The position numbers and the translations under genes are program-made. A model generated the notes under the pieces. The model saw only the letters and a program-made list of their open reading frames with translations. It searched no databases and was not told the origin of the DNA. 64,000 bases of DNA from JASLPR01 sp964496475 (GTDB lineage: Bacteria; Chloroflexota; UBA11872; VXNJ01): NCBI GenBank assembly GCA_964496475.1, contig CAZBZS010000006.1, positions 5,927-69,926 of the forward strand, read 5' to 3'. Below are positions 8,699 to 18,262 of the stretch, piece by piece; the stretch's first letter is position 1; each line of letters opens with the position of its first letter.

Positions 8699-8721
8699 AT
8701 TTGTCCTCCGAGATCGCGGGT

Positions 8722-9102
8722 CTACCGCTTGATAATTCTTTTTCTGATGCCGATGGAGCGCTTATGACCGCGCCGGGTACGGGCATTCGTATGTGTGCGC
8801 TGCCCGCGAACCGGCAGATTCAGCCGGTGCCGAATCCCCCGGTAACAGCCAATTTCACGCAGCCGGCCAATATTGAGCGCCACCTCTCGGCGAAGCTCCC
8901 CCTCAACCTTGTGCTCTCGGTCGATGATCTCGCGAATTCGGCTCAGCTCGTCCTCCGTCAGGTCACGCACTCGCATCGTGCTGTCCACCCCCGCCCCGTC
9001 CAGAATCTTATTGCTGGTCGTCTGGCCAATCCCGTAGATGCGCTGCAACGCTATGAGCACCGGCTTCTCGACCGGAACATCGACACCTGAGATTCTTGCC
9101 AT
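8722..9102 (-). CDS. rpsM: 30S ribosomal protein S13
   Basis: The 126-residue S13 starts [15 protein letters not shown] and contains ALQRIYGIG and [16 protein letters not shown], ending in a basic [11 protein letters not shown] tail that contacts the P-site tRNA. It forms part of the 30S head and bridges to L5. It follows rpmJ by 12 bp. Confidence 0.96.
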   Translation of the reverse strand: MARISGVDVPVEKPVLIALQRIYGIGQTTSNKILDGAGVDSTMRVRDLTEDELSRIREIIDREHKVEGELRREVALNIGRLREIGCYRGIRHRLNLPVRGQRTHTNARTRRGHKRSIGIRKRIIKR

Positions 9103-9114
9103 TCGGGCTACCCC

Positions 9115-9228
9115 CTAGCCTTGCCGCTGGCGGTGCTTGCGCACTTCACATATCACCATCACCACGCCGCGACGCTTGATAATCTTGCACTTGTCGCAGC
9201 GCGGCTTGATCGAGGCTGATACCTTCAC
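9115..9228 (-). CDS. rpmJ: 50S ribosomal protein L36 (zinc form)
   Basis: A 37-codon gene read from a GTG start: the peptide begins [15 protein letters not shown] (GTG as Met) and ends [11 protein letters not shown]. Cys11, Cys14, Cys27 and His32 form the L36 zinc site (C-x2-C-x12-C-x4-H), identifying the zinc-binding variant. L36 is the smallest large-subunit protein and sits near the peptidyl-transferase region. Gaps of 19 bp to infA and 12 bp to rpsM give the standard infA-rpmJ-rpsM order. It is easily missed because of its length and GTG start. Confidence 0.95.
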   Translation of the reverse strand: MKVSASIKPRCDKCKIIKRRGVVMVICEVRKHRQRQG

Positions 9229-9247
9229 AACGCGTCTCCCGGCACGG

Positions 9248-9478
9248 TCAACCATTCACCGGCAGGCGCCAGGTGATACGTCCGCGCGTCAGGTCGTGCG
9301 GCGAAAGCTCCACCCGAACCCGATCCCCCACCCCGATGCGGATGTAATGCATCCGTAGCTTGCCAGACAGGTGTGCAAGCACGGTCACGCCATTGTCCAG
9401 TTCGACATTGAACACCGTATTGGGTTTGGATTCTCGCACGACCCCTTCAATTTCTATTACGTCTTTCTTCTTAGCCAA
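9248..9478 (-). CDS. infA: Translation initiation factor IF-1
   Basis: The 76-residue single OB-fold protein shows [36 protein letters not shown] and [18 protein letters not shown], which match IF-1 over its full length. IF-1 occupies the ribosomal A site during initiation. It is 24 bp downstream of map. Confidence 0.97.
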   Translation of the reverse strand: MAKKKDVIEIEGVVRESKPNTVFNVELDNGVTVLAHLSGKLRMHYIRIGVGDRVRVELSPHDLTRGRITWRLPVNG

Positions 9479-9502
9479 ACTTCTCCGTGCCTTCGCCGGC
9501 CA

Positions 9503-10276
9503 TCAGGCAAGCGTAAGTATTTCTGGCCCGGTCTCCGTTACCGCCACCGTATGTTCGTAATGCGCCGACAGACTTCCATCCGCCGTCCGAATGGTCCATC
9601 CGTCCGGGTCGGTCCTCGTGTGGATCGTGCCCACGTTCACCATCGGCTCGATGGCTATCGTCAGCCCTATCTCCACAATGGGACCGGCGTCCGGCGAACC
9701 GAAGTTCGCCACCTTCGGCGCTTCATGCAGGCTACGACCGACACCGTGTCCCACTAATTCCCTCACGACGGCGAAGCCATGCGCTTCGGCATGCCGTTGA
9801 ATGGCGTGACCCACCCTGCCAAGCGGCTTTCCCGCTTCCAGCGCGGCGATCCCTTTGCCCAGCGCCTCTTCGGTCGTTTTCAATAGATTGGAAGCCTCCG
9901 GCCCGCATTGTCCGACTCGATAGGTACGGGCGGAATCGCCGTGCCAACCACCTAGGATAGCGCCACAGTCAACCCCTAGGATATCCCCTTCCTGCAATAC
10001 ATACCCATTCGGTATTCCGTGGACGATCACGTCATTGACCGAGGCGCAAATGCTGCCCGGAAACGGACTGTCCGGATTCCTTGCGCTCGGGTAGCCCTTG
10101 AACGACGGAATCGCCCCGTAGCCGCGTATTGTTTCTTCCGCAAATTGATCCAGCTCCCCCAACGGCACTCCTGGCTGAATCAGGTCATTCAGGCCGTCCA
10201 ACACTTCCCCCACAATCCGACCCGCCGATCGCATCCGCTCGATCTCCGCCGGGGTCTTCAGGGGAATGTCACTCAA
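9503..10276 (-). CDS. map: Methionine aminopeptidase, type I
   Basis: Removes the N-terminal Met of nascent proteins. The 257-residue protein has the five-ligand metal site pattern: an Asp in GVDCGAILGG, an Asp in HGDSARTY, a His in GHGVGRSLHE, a Glu in AIEPMV, and a Glu near YEHTVAVTETG. There is no N-terminal SH3 or zinc-finger extension, so it is the short type Ia form. The ATG overlaps the adk stop by 4 bp. Confidence 0.96.
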   Translation of the reverse strand: MSDIPLKTPAEIERMRSAGRIVGEVLDGLNDLIQPGVPLGELDQFAEETIRGYGAIPSFKGYPSARNPDSPFPGSICASVNDVIVHGIPNGYVLQEGDILGVDCGAILGGWHGDSARTYRVGQCGPEASNLLKTTEEALGKGIAALEAGKPLGRVGHAIQRHAEAHGFAVVRELVGHGVGRSLHEAPKVANFGSPDAGPIVEIGLTIAIEPMVNVGTIHTRTDPDGWTIRTADGSLSAHYEHTVAVTETGPEILTLA

Positions 10277-10851
10277 TGGATCATCCCCTCGATCTTGGTG
10301 ACGATTTCGTCGTGCACCGCCTCAATCGTCTGCCCACCGTCAACATCAATCACCAAGTCGCGCTCGCCATAAAAATCGATCACCGGCAGGCTCAATTCGT
10401 GATAAACATCAATCCGGTGGCCCACGACGTCCTCGCCATCGTCCACCCTCCCGCGATCGGCGAGGCGCCGAAAAATTTCCTCTTTATCCACCCGGATGTG
10501 AATCACCGCGCTAATTTCCAGGCTCAGAGAAGGCAGGGACTCCTCCAGCCGGGACGCCTGCGGCAATGTCCGCGGGAACCCGTCCAACAACACCCCTTTG
10601 CCACGGCCAATAAGAGCTTCAATGTGGTCAATCATGATCTGGCAAACCGACTTGTCAGGCGCCAGCTCGCCTCGTTCGAAATACTTCTTCGCCAGAACCC
10701 CCGCCGCCGTCCGCTCCGCCGCCGCCTGCCGGAGCACGTTGCCAGACGACTCATGCACCATGCCAAATTCCGCAGCCAAACGCGTCGCCTGCGTGCCTTT
10801 CCCCGATCCCGGAGCACCCAGCATGATCATGAGTAGAGGTTTACCAGGCAT
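10273..10851 (-). CDS. adk: Adenylate kinase, short-lid type
   Basis: Interconverts ATP plus AMP with two ADP. The P-loop GAPGSGKGTQ is close to the N-terminus, followed by LLDGFPRTLPQ in the AMP-binding region. The lid is short (DRGRVDDGEDVV), without the zinc-finger-like insertion common in Gram-positive enzymes, hence about 192 residues rather than 215. I use the ATG at 10851, which lies 14 bp after secY; an upstream in-frame GTG at 10890 would add 13 residues inside secY and seems less likely. Confidence 0.93.
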   Translation of the reverse strand: MPGKPLLMIMLGAPGSGKGTQATRLAAEFGMVHESSGNVLRQAAAERTAAGVLAKKYFERGELAPDKSVCQIMIDHIEALIGRGKGVLLDGFPRTLPQASRLEESLPSLSLEISAVIHIRVDKEEIFRRLADRGRVDDGEDVVGHRIDVYHELSLPVIDFYGERDLVIDVDGGQTIEAVHDEIVTKIEGMIH

Positions 10852-10864
10852 TCGGTCCGCAGCA

Positions 10865-12148
10865 TCACTTGAGAAACGACTCGTAGTCACGCATCATCAG
10901 CTGTGACTCGAGCTGTTTCATCGTATCCAGCACCACTCCGACCACGATTAGCAATCCGGTGCTGCTCAACGCAACCGTCGTAATTCCCGTGGCCGATCCG
11001 ACAAAGAATGGGGTGATCGCGATGCTGGCCAAGAATAATCCGCCCGCCAGCGTGAGGCGGTTCAGAATTCGACCCAGATAGCCTGCTGTCGGCCGCCCTG
11101 GCCGGATGCCCGGAATGAATCCACCATTCTTCTGCAAGTTCTCCGGCAAATTCTGCTGATTGAACATGACGATCGTGTAAAAGTACGTGAACGCGATAAC
11201 CAGCAGGAACGTGAATATCCAATAAACGAAATTCGCCGGGCTAAACCAGACCGCCAGCGTGCCCGAAATGCTCGACAACCAGCCGATGTCCGTCGTCTGT
11301 AGATATGTAGCGATCGTGCCCGGCAACAGCATCACCGAAAACGCGAATATCAGCGGAATCATCCCGGCCGAGTTAATTTTCATCGGGATGTGGGTCGACT
11401 GCCCGCCGTAAAGCCGATTGCCGCGCACCCTCTTCGCGTACTGCACCGGTATCCGGCGCTGTCCCTCCTGGATGAATATGATCGCCGCCACCATCAGCAG
11501 GCCGATTCCAGCGAATATTACGAGCCCAGAAAGATTGTCTCCCCCAAAGAGGGACTGCCCCAACGCCCGCGGGGCCCCGGCGATGATCCCGCCAAGAATA
11601 ATTATCGAGATCCCGTTGCCTATCCCACGCTCGGTTATGCGCTCGCCCAACCAGAGCATAAACATCGTCCCCCCCGTCAGTACCACCAGCATCGAAAGTA
11701 TCGTGAGCGGCCCGGCGTTCGGGTCGATCGGCGAAGGCGACGACTGGCGCAGCAGCGTGATCTGGCCGATACCTTGTAGCATCGCCAGCGGAACCGCCGC
11801 CAGCCGCGTGTACTGGGCTATCCGTTGCCGGCCCGCCTCACCGCCTTCGCGGGCGAGGTTCTTCAGCGGCGGTATCAGCGGCTGCATGACGTTCATGATG
11901 ATTGACGCCGTGATATACGGGTACACACCCAGAGCCACGATCGAGAAGTTCTCCAGCGCGCCGCCTGACAACAGATTCAAGAATCCAAGCAGTTGGTTTC
12001 CCTCGAACTGCTGCCGCAGCACCGCCAGATCGATCCCCGGCATCGGAATATGCGCAACTATTCGGAACACAATCAGCATCCCGAACGTGAACAGGATCTT
12101 GGCTCGCAGATCCGGCAGTTTGAAGGCGGTTATCGTGGCCTGGATCAT
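10865..12148 (-). CDS. secY: Preprotein translocase subunit SecY
   Basis: SecY is the protein-conducting channel of the inner membrane. The 427-residue protein has ten predicted membrane segments; blocks such as RIVAHIPMPGI at the first segment, GVYPYITASIIMNV, and GERITERGIGNGIS are typical. The C-terminal cytosolic end QLESQLMMRDYESFLK is the usual signature. It sits between rplO and adk in the spc cluster. secE and secG are not in the window. Confidence 0.97.
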   Translation of the reverse strand: MIQATITAFKLPDLRAKILFTFGMLIVFRIVAHIPMPGIDLAVLRQQFEGNQLLGFLNLLSGGALENFSIVALGVYPYITASIIMNVMQPLIPPLKNLAREGGEAGRQRIAQYTRLAAVPLAMLQGIGQITLLRQSSPSPIDPNAGPLTILSMLVVLTGGTMFMLWLGERITERGIGNGISIIILGGIIAGAPRALGQSLFGGDNLSGLVIFAGIGLLMVAAIIFIQEGQRRIPVQYAKRVRGNRLYGGQSTHIPMKINSAGMIPLIFAFSVMLLPGTIATYLQTTDIGWLSSISGTLAVWFSPANFVYWIFTFLLVIAFTYFYTIVMFNQQNLPENLQKNGGFIPGIRPGRPTAGYLGRILNRLTLAGGLFLASIAITPFFVGSATGITTVALSSTGLLIVVGVVLDTMKQLESQLMMRDYESFLK

Positions 12149-12170
12149 CTAAAGTTCCGGGGTTTTCGGT

Positions 12171-12683
12171 CTACTTGGCGGTGGAAGCATCCGCGCTTCC
12201 GCCATTCTTGTCATTATCTGGCCCGATGAGTTCGGCCTTCCCCCCGGCCGCTTCAATCTTGGCTATAGCCGCCGCCGAGAAATGCGTGGCCCGAACCGTA
12301 AGTTTCACGCTCACTTCGCCGCGGCCCAGTATTTTCACCGGACCGCGTCGCGCCAACCTTAGGGCTATCAACTCCGCCGGGCCAATCACGTCGCCCTCCG
12401 CGAAGACATTCAGTGCCTCCACGTTCACCGGCTCAAATCGGACGCTGGAGCGAGAATTATTGAAACCAGGCAGTCGCGGGAACCGCATCAGGATCGGCGT
12501 CTGCCCGCCCTCAAATCGGGCCTTGCGTTTGTGTCCGGCCCGGGCGCCAGCGCCCTTTTGGCCGCGCCCGCTCGTCTTTCCTCTTCCGGACCCATTCCCA
12601 CGGCCGACCCGCCGGCGAGCCTTCCGGAGCCGGCCCAGCTGAACGATTTCATGAGGCTTCAGGTTCGGGATGACATCTGCCAC
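12171..12683 (-). CDS. rplO: 50S ribosomal protein L15
   Basis: This 170-residue L15 begins near KPHEIVQLGRLRKARRRVGRGNGSGRGKTSGRGQKG, the glycine-arginine-rich extension that threads into 23S rRNA, followed by the globular part with ADVIGPAEL-like and KILGRGEV blocks. The last 20 residues (Asp/Asn/Gly/Ser-rich) exceed the usual length of about 147. It is 3 bp after rpmD. Confidence 0.94.
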   Translation of the reverse strand: MADVIPNLKPHEIVQLGRLRKARRRVGRGNGSGRGKTSGRGQKGAGARAGHKRKARFEGGQTPILMRFPRLPGFNNSRSSVRFEPVNVEALNVFAEGDVIGPAELIALRLARRGPVKILGRGEVSVKLTVRATHFSAAAIAKIEAAGGKAELIGPDNDKNGGSADASTAK

Positions 12684-12686
12684 GCG

Positions 12687-12872
12687 CTAATCCGCCGACT
12701 CTGTCTGGGAAACACTCACCAGATGCCGCACCGATGTCACCATCCCGCGGATGGCCTCGTTGTCTGGTTTGACCACCGTCTGCCCGCGCTTGGTCAGCCC
12801 GAGCGCCCGCACAGTGTCCTTTTGTCGCTGCCGGCTCCCGATGACACTCTTTATCAGCGTTATCTCAAGCAT
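12687..12872 (-). CDS. rpmD: 50S ribosomal protein L30
   Basis: L30 is a small ferredoxin-like large-subunit protein. The product, about 61 residues from the ATG at 12872, reads [20 protein letters not shown] at its start and has [12 protein letters not shown] and [14 protein letters not shown] further on. An in-frame codon at 12890 would lengthen it by six residues inside rpsE, but the family begins where I start it. It overlaps rpsE by 8 bp. Confidence 0.93.
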   Translation of the reverse strand: MLEITLIKSVIGSRQRQKDTVRALGLTKRGQTVVKPDNEAIRGMVTSVRHLVSVSQTESAD

Positions 12873-13377
12873 CGCGCCCACCACCCTCAAGCTGGTCCGG
12901 GGACGGATCGCGCATCTTCATCCCCTCACGAACTCGCAGCGACTGCAACGCCACCAGCGTGGCTTTCGCAACATTGAGCGGGTTCGCCGATCCGTACGCC
13001 TTCGTAAGCACGTTCTGAACGCCCGCCGACTCAAGCACCGCCCGCACCGCTCCTCCGGCGATCACTCCCGTCCCTGGCCCTGCTGGTCGCAAGATTACCT
13101 TGGACGCTCCAAAGTGTCCCTCCACGTAATGAGGGATCGTGCCGTCCCGCCTGATCGGGATATCCACCATGGCACGGCGGGCCCGCTCGTTTCCTTTGCG
13201 GATCGCCTCCGGCACCTCACGCGCCTTGCCCAGGCCGAGTCCCACCTTTGTCTGCCCATCGCCGACGATGACAACGGCGTTGAAGCCGAAAGTCCGGCCG
13301 CCTTTTACTACCTTGGCCACCCGATTGATGCGAACGATCCGCTCTTCGTAGCGCTGTTTTTCCGTGTCGCGTGCCAT
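12865..13377 (-). CDS. rpsE: 30S ribosomal protein S5
   Basis: The 170-residue S5 has the double-stranded-RNA-binding domain around [22 protein letters not shown] and the C-terminal domain [18 protein letters not shown]. It shapes the mRNA entry tunnel and decoding fidelity. It follows rplR by 8 bp and overlaps rpmD. Confidence 0.96.
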   Translation of the reverse strand: MARDTEKQRYEERIVRINRVAKVVKGGRTFGFNAVVIVGDGQTKVGLGLGKAREVPEAIRKGNERARRAMVDIPIRRDGTIPHYVEGHFGASKVILRPAGPGTGVIAGGAVRAVLESAGVQNVLTKAYGSANPLNVAKATLVALQSLRVREGMKMRDPSPDQLEGGGRDA

Positions 13378-13385
13378 CTATATCC

Positions 13386-13751
13386 TTAGAATTTCAGTCC
13401 GGATTTGCGTGCCGCGTCGGCCAGCGCCGCCACCCGCCCGTGATACTTGTGTCCACCCCTGTCGAAGACGACTATCTTCACGTCAATTTCCAGCGCCATT
13501 TTCGCGATTAGTTCGCCCACGGCCCCCGCTCGCTCTGTCTTCGTTCCCTTCAACTTGCCCTCCAACACCGGGTCACGTGTGCTGGCCGCCGCGATGGTGT
13601 GCCCACGCGTATCGTCAATGATCTGCGCGTAGATGTGACGCGCGCTTCGAAAAACCGCCAAACGTGGCCGCTCCCGAGTGCCCCGCATCTTCCTGCGCAG
13701 CGACGCGTGCCGGCTGCGGCGCATACTTCGCCTCGATTTGTTCCGTGCCAT
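13386..13751 (-). CDS. rplR: 50S ribosomal protein L18
   Basis: L18 binds 5S rRNA together with L5. From the ATG at 13751 the protein has 121 residues: a basic N-terminus with many Arg, then [24 protein letters not shown] and the C-terminal [20 protein letters not shown]. Longer in-frame starts would run into rplF and lack homology. It begins 4 bp after the rplF stop. Confidence 0.95.
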   Translation of the reverse strand: MARNKSRRSMRRSRHASLRRKMRGTRERPRLAVFRSARHIYAQIIDDTRGHTIAAASTRDPVLEGKLKGTKTERAGAVGELIAKMALEIDVKIVVFDRGGHKYHGRVAALADAARKSGLKF

Positions 13752-13755
13752 ATCC

Positions 13756-14313
13756 CTAACCCACTCCGCCGAGGGCCCCGATCGCGGCCTTCCCAGGCTT
13801 CGTACGCACCACTTCACCCGCATATCGAATGCCCTTGCCCTTGTAGGCGTCCGGAGGGCGAATCATTCTCAGCTCGGCCGCCGTCCTGCCCACCAATTCT
13901 TTGTCAATCCCACGCACCAGCACCCGGTTATTTCCTTCCACCACCAGCTCAATTCCCTCCGGCGCCGGAAAAATTACCGGATGCGAAAATCCGAGTTGCA
14001 ACTCTACTCCGCTGTCGTGAGCCTCCACCCGGTAGCCGGTGCCTACGATACTTAGCGTCTTGCTCACGCCATGGGTCACTCCTTCGACCATGTTGGCGAT
14101 AAGCGTCCGGCTGAGCCCGTGCAGTTCCTTATGCCGGCGCTCATCCGATTCGCGTGAAACCAGCAGGATGCCGTCCTCCTCCTTGACCTCGATACAGCTC
14201 TCAAGCGTGAGGGCGAGGTTGCCAAGCGGTCCCGTGATCTTGACCTCCCGGCCGGAGTGCTCCCATTTCACCCCGTCACCGAGCGGGATGGGCCGCTCGC
14301 CTACTCTGGACAT
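13756..14313 (-). CDS. rplF: 50S ribosomal protein L6
   Basis: The 185-residue L6 consists of two duplicated domains; [14 protein letters not shown] opens it, [16 protein letters not shown] is mid-protein, and [25 protein letters not shown] is the conserved C-terminal rRNA-binding block. It lies near the GTPase centre where EF-G acts. It precedes rplR by 4 bp. Confidence 0.96.
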   Translation of the reverse strand: MSRVGERPIPLGDGVKWEHSGREVKITGPLGNLALTLESCIEVKEEDGILLVSRESDERRHKELHGLSRTLIANMVEGVTHGVSKTLSIVGTGYRVEAHDSGVELQLGFSHPVIFPAPEGIELVVEGNNRVLVRGIDKELVGRTAAELRMIRPPDAYKGKGIRYAGEVVRTKPGKAAIGALGGVG

Positions 14314-14338
14314 GCGATCAGCCTCTCGCCGAGGGAGC

Positions 14339-14770
14339 CTACCAAACGTGACAAATTACTTCCCCTCCCAGCTTCCGGCGGCGAGCCTGCGAGCCCGTCA
14401 TCACGCCCTGGGATGTCGAAACCAAGCTAATCCCCACCCCACCCATCACCTGCCTGATCTCACCGTAACCCGTGTATATCCGCAGGCCCGGTTTGCTGAT
14501 TCGTTTTAGCCCTGCCACCGCCGGGTCAAGGTCCTCGTCGTACTTAAGTTCGACTCGCAACAGCGGTTGCGGCGGCTCGTCCACGATCTCATAGCCAGCG
14601 ATGTATCCCTCTTCCTCGAGCACCTTGACGATGCTCACCTTCATCTTCGAACAAGGCAACGTGAGGCTCGGCAGGACGGCCTTCGAAGCATTGCGAATCC
14701 GGGTCAACAGGTCAGCGATGGGATCGCTGAACGTAATCGCTCTACTCGTCGTTGTAGTTTCCCCTGTCAT
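14339..14770 (-). CDS. rpsH: 30S ribosomal protein S8
   Basis: S8 binds the central domain of 16S rRNA and, in E. coli, its own spc mRNA. The product (143 residues from the ATG at 14770, which overlaps the rpsN stop as TGATG) has DPIADLLTRIRNAS, KPGLRIYTGYGEI and a C-terminal GSQARRRKLGGEVICHVW. The Thr-rich start of about 10 residues is longer than usual. Confidence 0.95.
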   Translation of the reverse strand: MTGETTTTSRAITFSDPIADLLTRIRNASKAVLPSLTLPCSKMKVSIVKVLEEEGYIAGYEIVDEPPQPLLRVELKYDEDLDPAVAGLKRISKPGLRIYTGYGEIRQVMGGVGISLVSTSQGVMTGSQARRRKLGGEVICHVW

Positions 14771-14955
14771 CACCAACTGGACTTCGTTATGCCGGGCACG
14801 AGACCCTGCAGAGCGCGCTCACGAAAGCAGATTCGGCACATTCCAAATTTGCGCATGAACGCCCGCGGCCGCCCGCATATTCCGCAGCGATTCCGAAATT
14901 GCACCTTGAATTTCGGCGGTCTCTTCCATTTTTCAATTTTGCACTTCTTAGCCAA
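14770..14955 (-). CDS. rpsN: 30S ribosomal protein S14 type Z (zinc form)
   Basis: This 61-residue S14 is the short, zinc-binding variant (also called rpsZ), with Cys24, Cys27, Cys40 and Cys43 in the order CGIC and CRIC. The long, zinc-free form typical of Proteobacteria is about 100 residues. It sits between rplE and rpsH. Its zinc form, with those of S4, L36 and probably L24, indicates a mostly C+ ribosomal set. Confidence 0.97.
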   Translation of the reverse strand: MAKKCKIEKWKRPPKFKVQFRNRCGICGRPRAFMRKFGMCRICFRERALQGLVPGITKSSW

Positions 14956-14975
14956 GTGGGGATTACCTTCCCGGG

Positions 14976-15527
14976 TTATGCAGCATCACGATGGAACGGA
15001 CAGCCCATTATCTCAAGCAGGGCCATCGCCTCGGAGTCATTCGGCGCGGACGTCACTATCGTCACCTGGAATCCCCGGACCCGATCCACGGTGCTGTAAT
15101 CGATCTCAGGGAAGACAAGCTGCTCATTGAACCCGATCGAGTAGTTGCCACGCCCGTCAAACGCGGAGCGAGACAGACCTCTAAAGTCACGTACCCGCGG
15201 TATCGCGATCGTGAACAGGCGATCGATGAATTGGTACATCTGGTCTCTCCGGAGCGTCACCATGCATCCCACTCGCATCCCCGCCCTCAGGTGGAAGTTG
15301 GAGATGGCCTTCCGCGACCGCGTTATCACCGGCCGCTGACCAGCCATGATCGCCATGTCCCTCACCATCGCCTCCGGTGCGTTCGCATTCTCAATCGCCT
15401 CGCCCAGGCCGGAATTCAGGACAATCTTTTCCAATCGCGGAACCCGCATCGTGTTAGTCAGCCCGAGCTGCTTCATTAGCGCCGGCCTGATCTCTGTCTC
15501 GTACCGATATTTCAGTCTTGAAGCCAC
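14976..15527 (-). CDS. rplE: 50S ribosomal protein L5
   Basis: L5 binds 5S rRNA and contacts S13 and the P-site tRNA. The 183-residue protein includes [34 protein letters not shown] and [18 protein letters not shown]. The start is a GTG that shares one base with the rplX stop (TAGTG), so translation of the two is likely coupled. Confidence 0.96.
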   Translation of the reverse strand: MASRLKYRYETEIRPALMKQLGLTNTMRVPRLEKIVLNSGLGEAIENANAPEAMVRDMAIMAGQRPVITRSRKAISNFHLRAGMRVGCMVTLRRDQMYQFIDRLFTIAIPRVRDFRGLSRSAFDGRGNYSIGFNEQLVFPEIDYSTVDRVRGFQVTIVTSAPNDSEAMALLEIMGCPFHRDAA

Positions 15528-15850
15528 TAGCTGTCGATTACCTCTCCGCAGTGTTTGCAGGTTCGGACTTTACCGCTATCGGCCAGGACCGTCGTCCCGA
15601 CCCGAGTCGGCCGATCGCACTTCGGGCAGATCAGCATCACGTTCGAAACCGCCAGCGGCGCATTGAACTCGATGATTCCAGACGGCTGCCCCGGAGCCCG
15701 CGGTTTCGTGTGGCGCTTGCGGACGTTTACGCCCTCCACGATCACTTTCCGCACCTTTGGCAGTACCTCGATAATTTCTCCCCGTTCGCCACGGTCGCGA
15801 CCCCGGGTCACCACCACCTGATCACCTTTTGTCACCCTAAGCCCGGACAT
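15527..15850 (-). CDS. rplX: 50S ribosomal protein L24 with C-terminal zinc-ribbon-like tail
   Basis: The KOW-motif protein L24 initiates 50S assembly. From the ATG at 15850 (107 residues) it has KGDQVVVTRGRDRGERGEII and VEGVNVRKRHTKP, then a tail with CPKC and CKHC pairs that could bind zinc, as in several deep-branching bacteria. Longer starts would enter rplN and do not match the family. Its stop overlaps the rplE start. Confidence 0.95.
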   Translation of the reverse strand: MSGLRVTKGDQVVVTRGRDRGERGEIIEVLPKVRKVIVEGVNVRKRHTKPRAPGQPSGIIEFNAPLAVSNVMLICPKCDRPTRVGTTVLADSGKVRTCKHCGEVIDS

Positions 15851-15854
15851 CAGC

Positions 15855-16223
15855 TCATAACACCTCCGGCGCCAGCGACACCACCCGGGCAAATCGCGTC
15901 TCTCTCAGCTCACGCGCCACCGGACCGAATATCCGCGTACCCGCCGGGGCTTCCTGTGGGTCCAATATCACGGCGGCATTGTCGTCGAAGCGAATCCGAG
16001 AACCGTCCGGCCGCTTGTATTCCTTCGCCACTCGCACCACCACCGCCCGCACGACCCGGCCCTTCGGCACCGCGCTGTTCGGCGCCGCCTGCTTCACCGA
16101 GCCCACGATCATGTCGCCAACCCCGGCATACCGCCGGCCCGACCCACCCAATACGCGGATCACCAGTAGCTCTCGGGCGCCGCTGTTATCAGCGACCCGG
16201 ACTCTAGACTGCTGCTGTATCAC
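15855..16223 (-). CDS. rplN: 50S ribosomal protein L14
   Basis: L14 forms part of the subunit interface. I place the start at the GTG at 16223, giving exactly the 122 residues typical of the family and beginning [16 protein letters not shown] (GTG as Met). Further blocks are [18 protein letters not shown] and [13 protein letters not shown]. Starting further upstream would only add residues that belong to rpsQ in another frame. The gene overlaps the 3' end of rpsQ by 20 bp. Confidence 0.95.
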   Translation of the reverse strand: MIQQQSRVRVADNSGARELLVIRVLGGSGRRYAGVGDMIVGSVKQAAPNSAVPKGRVVRAVVVRVAKEYKRPDGSRIRFDDNAAVILDPQEAPAGTRIFGPVARELRETRFARVVSLAPEVL

Positions 16224-16500
16224 TAGGGTCTGCCTCTTCTTCGGGGCTAATTTCAGCACGTTCCACGATCTCACGCATTCGCCAGGTTTTGTGGCGGCTG
16301 AGCGGTCGCGACTCTTCAATAATCACTTCATCACCCACCCGGCATTCGTTCTCAGGATCATGGGCGAGATATCGGCTGTGGGACCGCACCGGCTTTCCGT
16401 ACAGCCGGTGCCGTTTGTACATGATGTGCTCGACCATGATCGTCTTGTCCATCGCATCGCTGATCACAGCGCCCTGCACACGTTTTTTTCGAGAAGCCAT
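16204..16500 (-). CDS. rpsQ: 30S ribosomal protein S17
   Basis: The 98-residue S17 is an OB-fold protein binding the 5' domain of 16S rRNA. It contains [35 protein letters not shown] and [14 protein letters not shown]. The acidic tail after the core adds about 12 residues and overlaps the start of rplN. Confidence 0.95.
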   Translation of the reverse strand: MASRKKRVQGAVISDAMDKTIMVEHIMYKRHRLYGKPVRSHSRYLAHDPENECRVGDEVIIEESRPLSRHKTWRMREIVERAEISPEEEADPSDTAAV

Positions 16501-16509
16501 TAACTCTGC

Positions 16510-16743
16510 CTAATCCTCTGTCTCTGTATCTTCGCCGGCGTCGTCGTCCGCGCGAACCTTTTCCGTAAGCACCGTCATGATCCGCGCGACCTCGCGGCGG
16601 TTCGTGGATAGCTGTGCATAATTTTCGAGCTGGTGGGTGGCGTTCTGGATTCGAAGCTGAAATAGGTCCTCTCGCCGGTCTTCCAGTTGCTGTTGCAGTT
16701 CTTCTACCGTCAAACCCCGCAATTCGCTTGCCTTAGCCAACAA
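16510..16743 (-). CDS. rpmC: 50S ribosomal protein L29
   Basis: A 77-residue two-helix protein with the L29 pattern [40 protein letters not shown] and an acidic tail ([12 protein letters not shown]). L29 lies at the polypeptide exit and contacts trigger factor and SRP. It overlaps the rplP stop by 11 bp and is followed by rpsQ after 9 bp. Confidence 0.94.
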   Translation of the reverse strand: MLAKASELRGLTVEELQQQLEDRREDLFQLRIQNATHQLENYAQLSTNRREVARIMTVLTEKVRADDDAGEDTETED

Positions 16744-17158
16744 CCAGCTCCTCGCTCCGGGATACGAACCTCGTGGCCACAGACAGCTTGTTACTCGCCA
16801 GCCGCATCGCTTCCTCGGCCATGTCCTGCGGCACGCCGGAAATTTCGAACAGCATCCGTCCCGGCTTTATCACCGCCACCCAGTGATCCACCGCCCCCTT
16901 CCCTCCACCCATCCGGGTCTCCACCGGTTTTCGGGTGATCGGCTTATCCGGAAAAATGCAAATCCACACCTGACCGCGGCGACGCATGTGGTGCGTCAGC
17001 ACGCGCCGCGCCGCCTCTATTTGCCGGCTGTTGATGTTGCCCATCGTCGTGGCCTGCAGGCCGAAGTCGCCGTGGCCCAGGCTGTTGCCGCGCGTCGCAA
17101 TCCCTCGATTGCGGCCGCGGTGCATCTTGCGAAACTTTGTCCGTTTGGGCATCAGCAT
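16733..17158 (-). CDS. rplP: 50S ribosomal protein L16
   Basis: The 141-residue L16 begins [20 protein letters not shown] and includes [25 protein letters not shown] and the terminal [18 protein letters not shown] block. It helps place A-site tRNA at the peptidyl-transferase centre. It follows rpsC by 9 bp. Confidence 0.96.
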   Translation of the reverse strand: MLMPKRTKFRKMHRGRNRGIATRGNSLGHGDFGLQATTMGNINSRQIEAARRVLTHHMRRRGQVWICIFPDKPITRKPVETRMGGGKGAVDHWVAVIKPGRMLFEISGVPQDMAEEAMRLASNKLSVATRFVSRSEELVVG

Positions 17159-17167
17159 GGCCCGCTC

Positions 17168-17899
17168 CTACCGCTCCACACCCTGAGGCAATTCGCGGGA
17201 CCGGTCGCCATCCTGGCTGGTATTTTCTTCTCTCCCGCTCCCCCGATGCACCCACGCCTTAACCCCGATCGTCCCATAAGTCGTCCGCGCCGTCGCCTGA
17301 CCGTAATCAATATCCGCGTCCAACGTCTGCAGCGGTACCCGGCCTCGGATCTCAAATTCCGTACGGGACATTTCGCGACCGCCCAGACGGCCGCTCACCA
17401 TTATCTTCACGCCTTCCGCCCATGCCCGCATACTCCGCTCCGCGCTCATCTTTATCGCGCGCCGGAACGACACCCGCCGCTCGATCTGGTCGGCCACATT
17501 GCGAGCCACCAGATACGCGTCGAGCTCCGGGTTCGAAATTTCCGCGATGCTGACGAAGATGCGCTTCTTGAAGTGTTTCGCCAGTGCCACCTGCAGCGCC
17601 TCCCGATTCGATCCGCCTCTTCCGATCACAATCCCCGGTCGCGACGTGTGGATGTTCACCCGGATGACATTTGACGCCCGGCGGATGCCGATGCCCGACA
17701 CGCCCGCTCCGAAGCTACGACGCCCTCCGCCGCTGCGCTCTGCGCTGCCCGGCGGATTCTTCAGCCACGCCCGAATTACCCGGCGAATCTCATCGTCTTC
17801 CAGCAGATACGCTGCATAATTCTTGTCCGCATACCACTGGCTGTCCCAGTTCCTTATGCCACCCAGCCGGTAGCCCACCGGATGTACTTTTCGTCCCAT
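17168..17899 (-). CDS. rpsC: 30S ribosomal protein S3
   Basis: S3 forms the mRNA entry site with S4 and S5. The 243-residue protein shows MGRKVHPVGYRLG, the KH-domain signature IVIGRGGSNREALQ and the C-terminal GRLGGREMSRTE block. A charged tail of about 25 residues after EENTSQDGD is variable in the family. The ATG follows the rplV stop with no gap. Confidence 0.96.
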   Translation of the reverse strand: MGRKVHPVGYRLGGIRNWDSQWYADKNYAAYLLEDDEIRRVIRAWLKNPPGSAERSGGGRRSFGAGVSGIGIRRASNVIRVNIHTSRPGIVIGRGGSNREALQVALAKHFKKRIFVSIAEISNPELDAYLVARNVADQIERRVSFRRAIKMSAERSMRAWAEGVKIMVSGRLGGREMSRTEFEIRGRVPLQTLDADIDYGQATARTTYGTIGVKAWVHRGSGREENTSQDGDRSRELPQGVER

Positions 17900-18238
17900 C
17901 TAAGAATCCCGCTCGCCCACTACCACCGTTACGTGGCTCATCCGTTTCTTGTACCAGCCCGGCCGGCCTCGCGACTTCGCCCGCAGTCGTTTCAGACGCG
18001 GCCCGTCGTCCACCGACACTCGCGACACGTACAGGCTTCCGGGATTTAGACCGTAATTATTCTCGGCATTCGCGATCGCCGATTTCACGACCTTGGACAG
18101 AAATTCGGCTCCCCGATTCGGCAGAAACGCCAGCGTCGCCAGCGCCATCTCAACGTTCTGGCCCGTAATGGCGCGCCCCACCAATCGCACCTTTCGCGGC
18201 CCTATACGGAGGTATTTCGCTGTCGCCCAGACTTCCAA
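17900..18238 (-). CDS. rplV: 50S ribosomal protein L22
   Basis: L22 lines the nascent-peptide exit tunnel. The 112-residue product has AKYLRIGPRKVRLVGRAITG, KVVKSAIANAENN and the tunnel hairpin RLKRLRAKSRGRPGWYKKR with SHVTVVV. The start appears to be TTG at 18238 (TTG GAA GTC TGG); no better in-frame start is closer to the conserved region. Confidence 0.94.
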   Translation of the reverse strand: MEVWATAKYLRIGPRKVRLVGRAITGQNVEMALATLAFLPNRGAEFLSKVVKSAIANAENNYGLNPGSLYVSRVSVDDGPRLKRLRAKSRGRPGWYKKRMSHVTVVVGERDS

Positions 18239-18262
18239 TTCAGCTCCCGTCCAAATTCAGGT

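Noticed and set aside
12873..12890. Six extra N-terminal residues for L30
   Set aside because: They lie inside rpsE and precede the point where the family starts.
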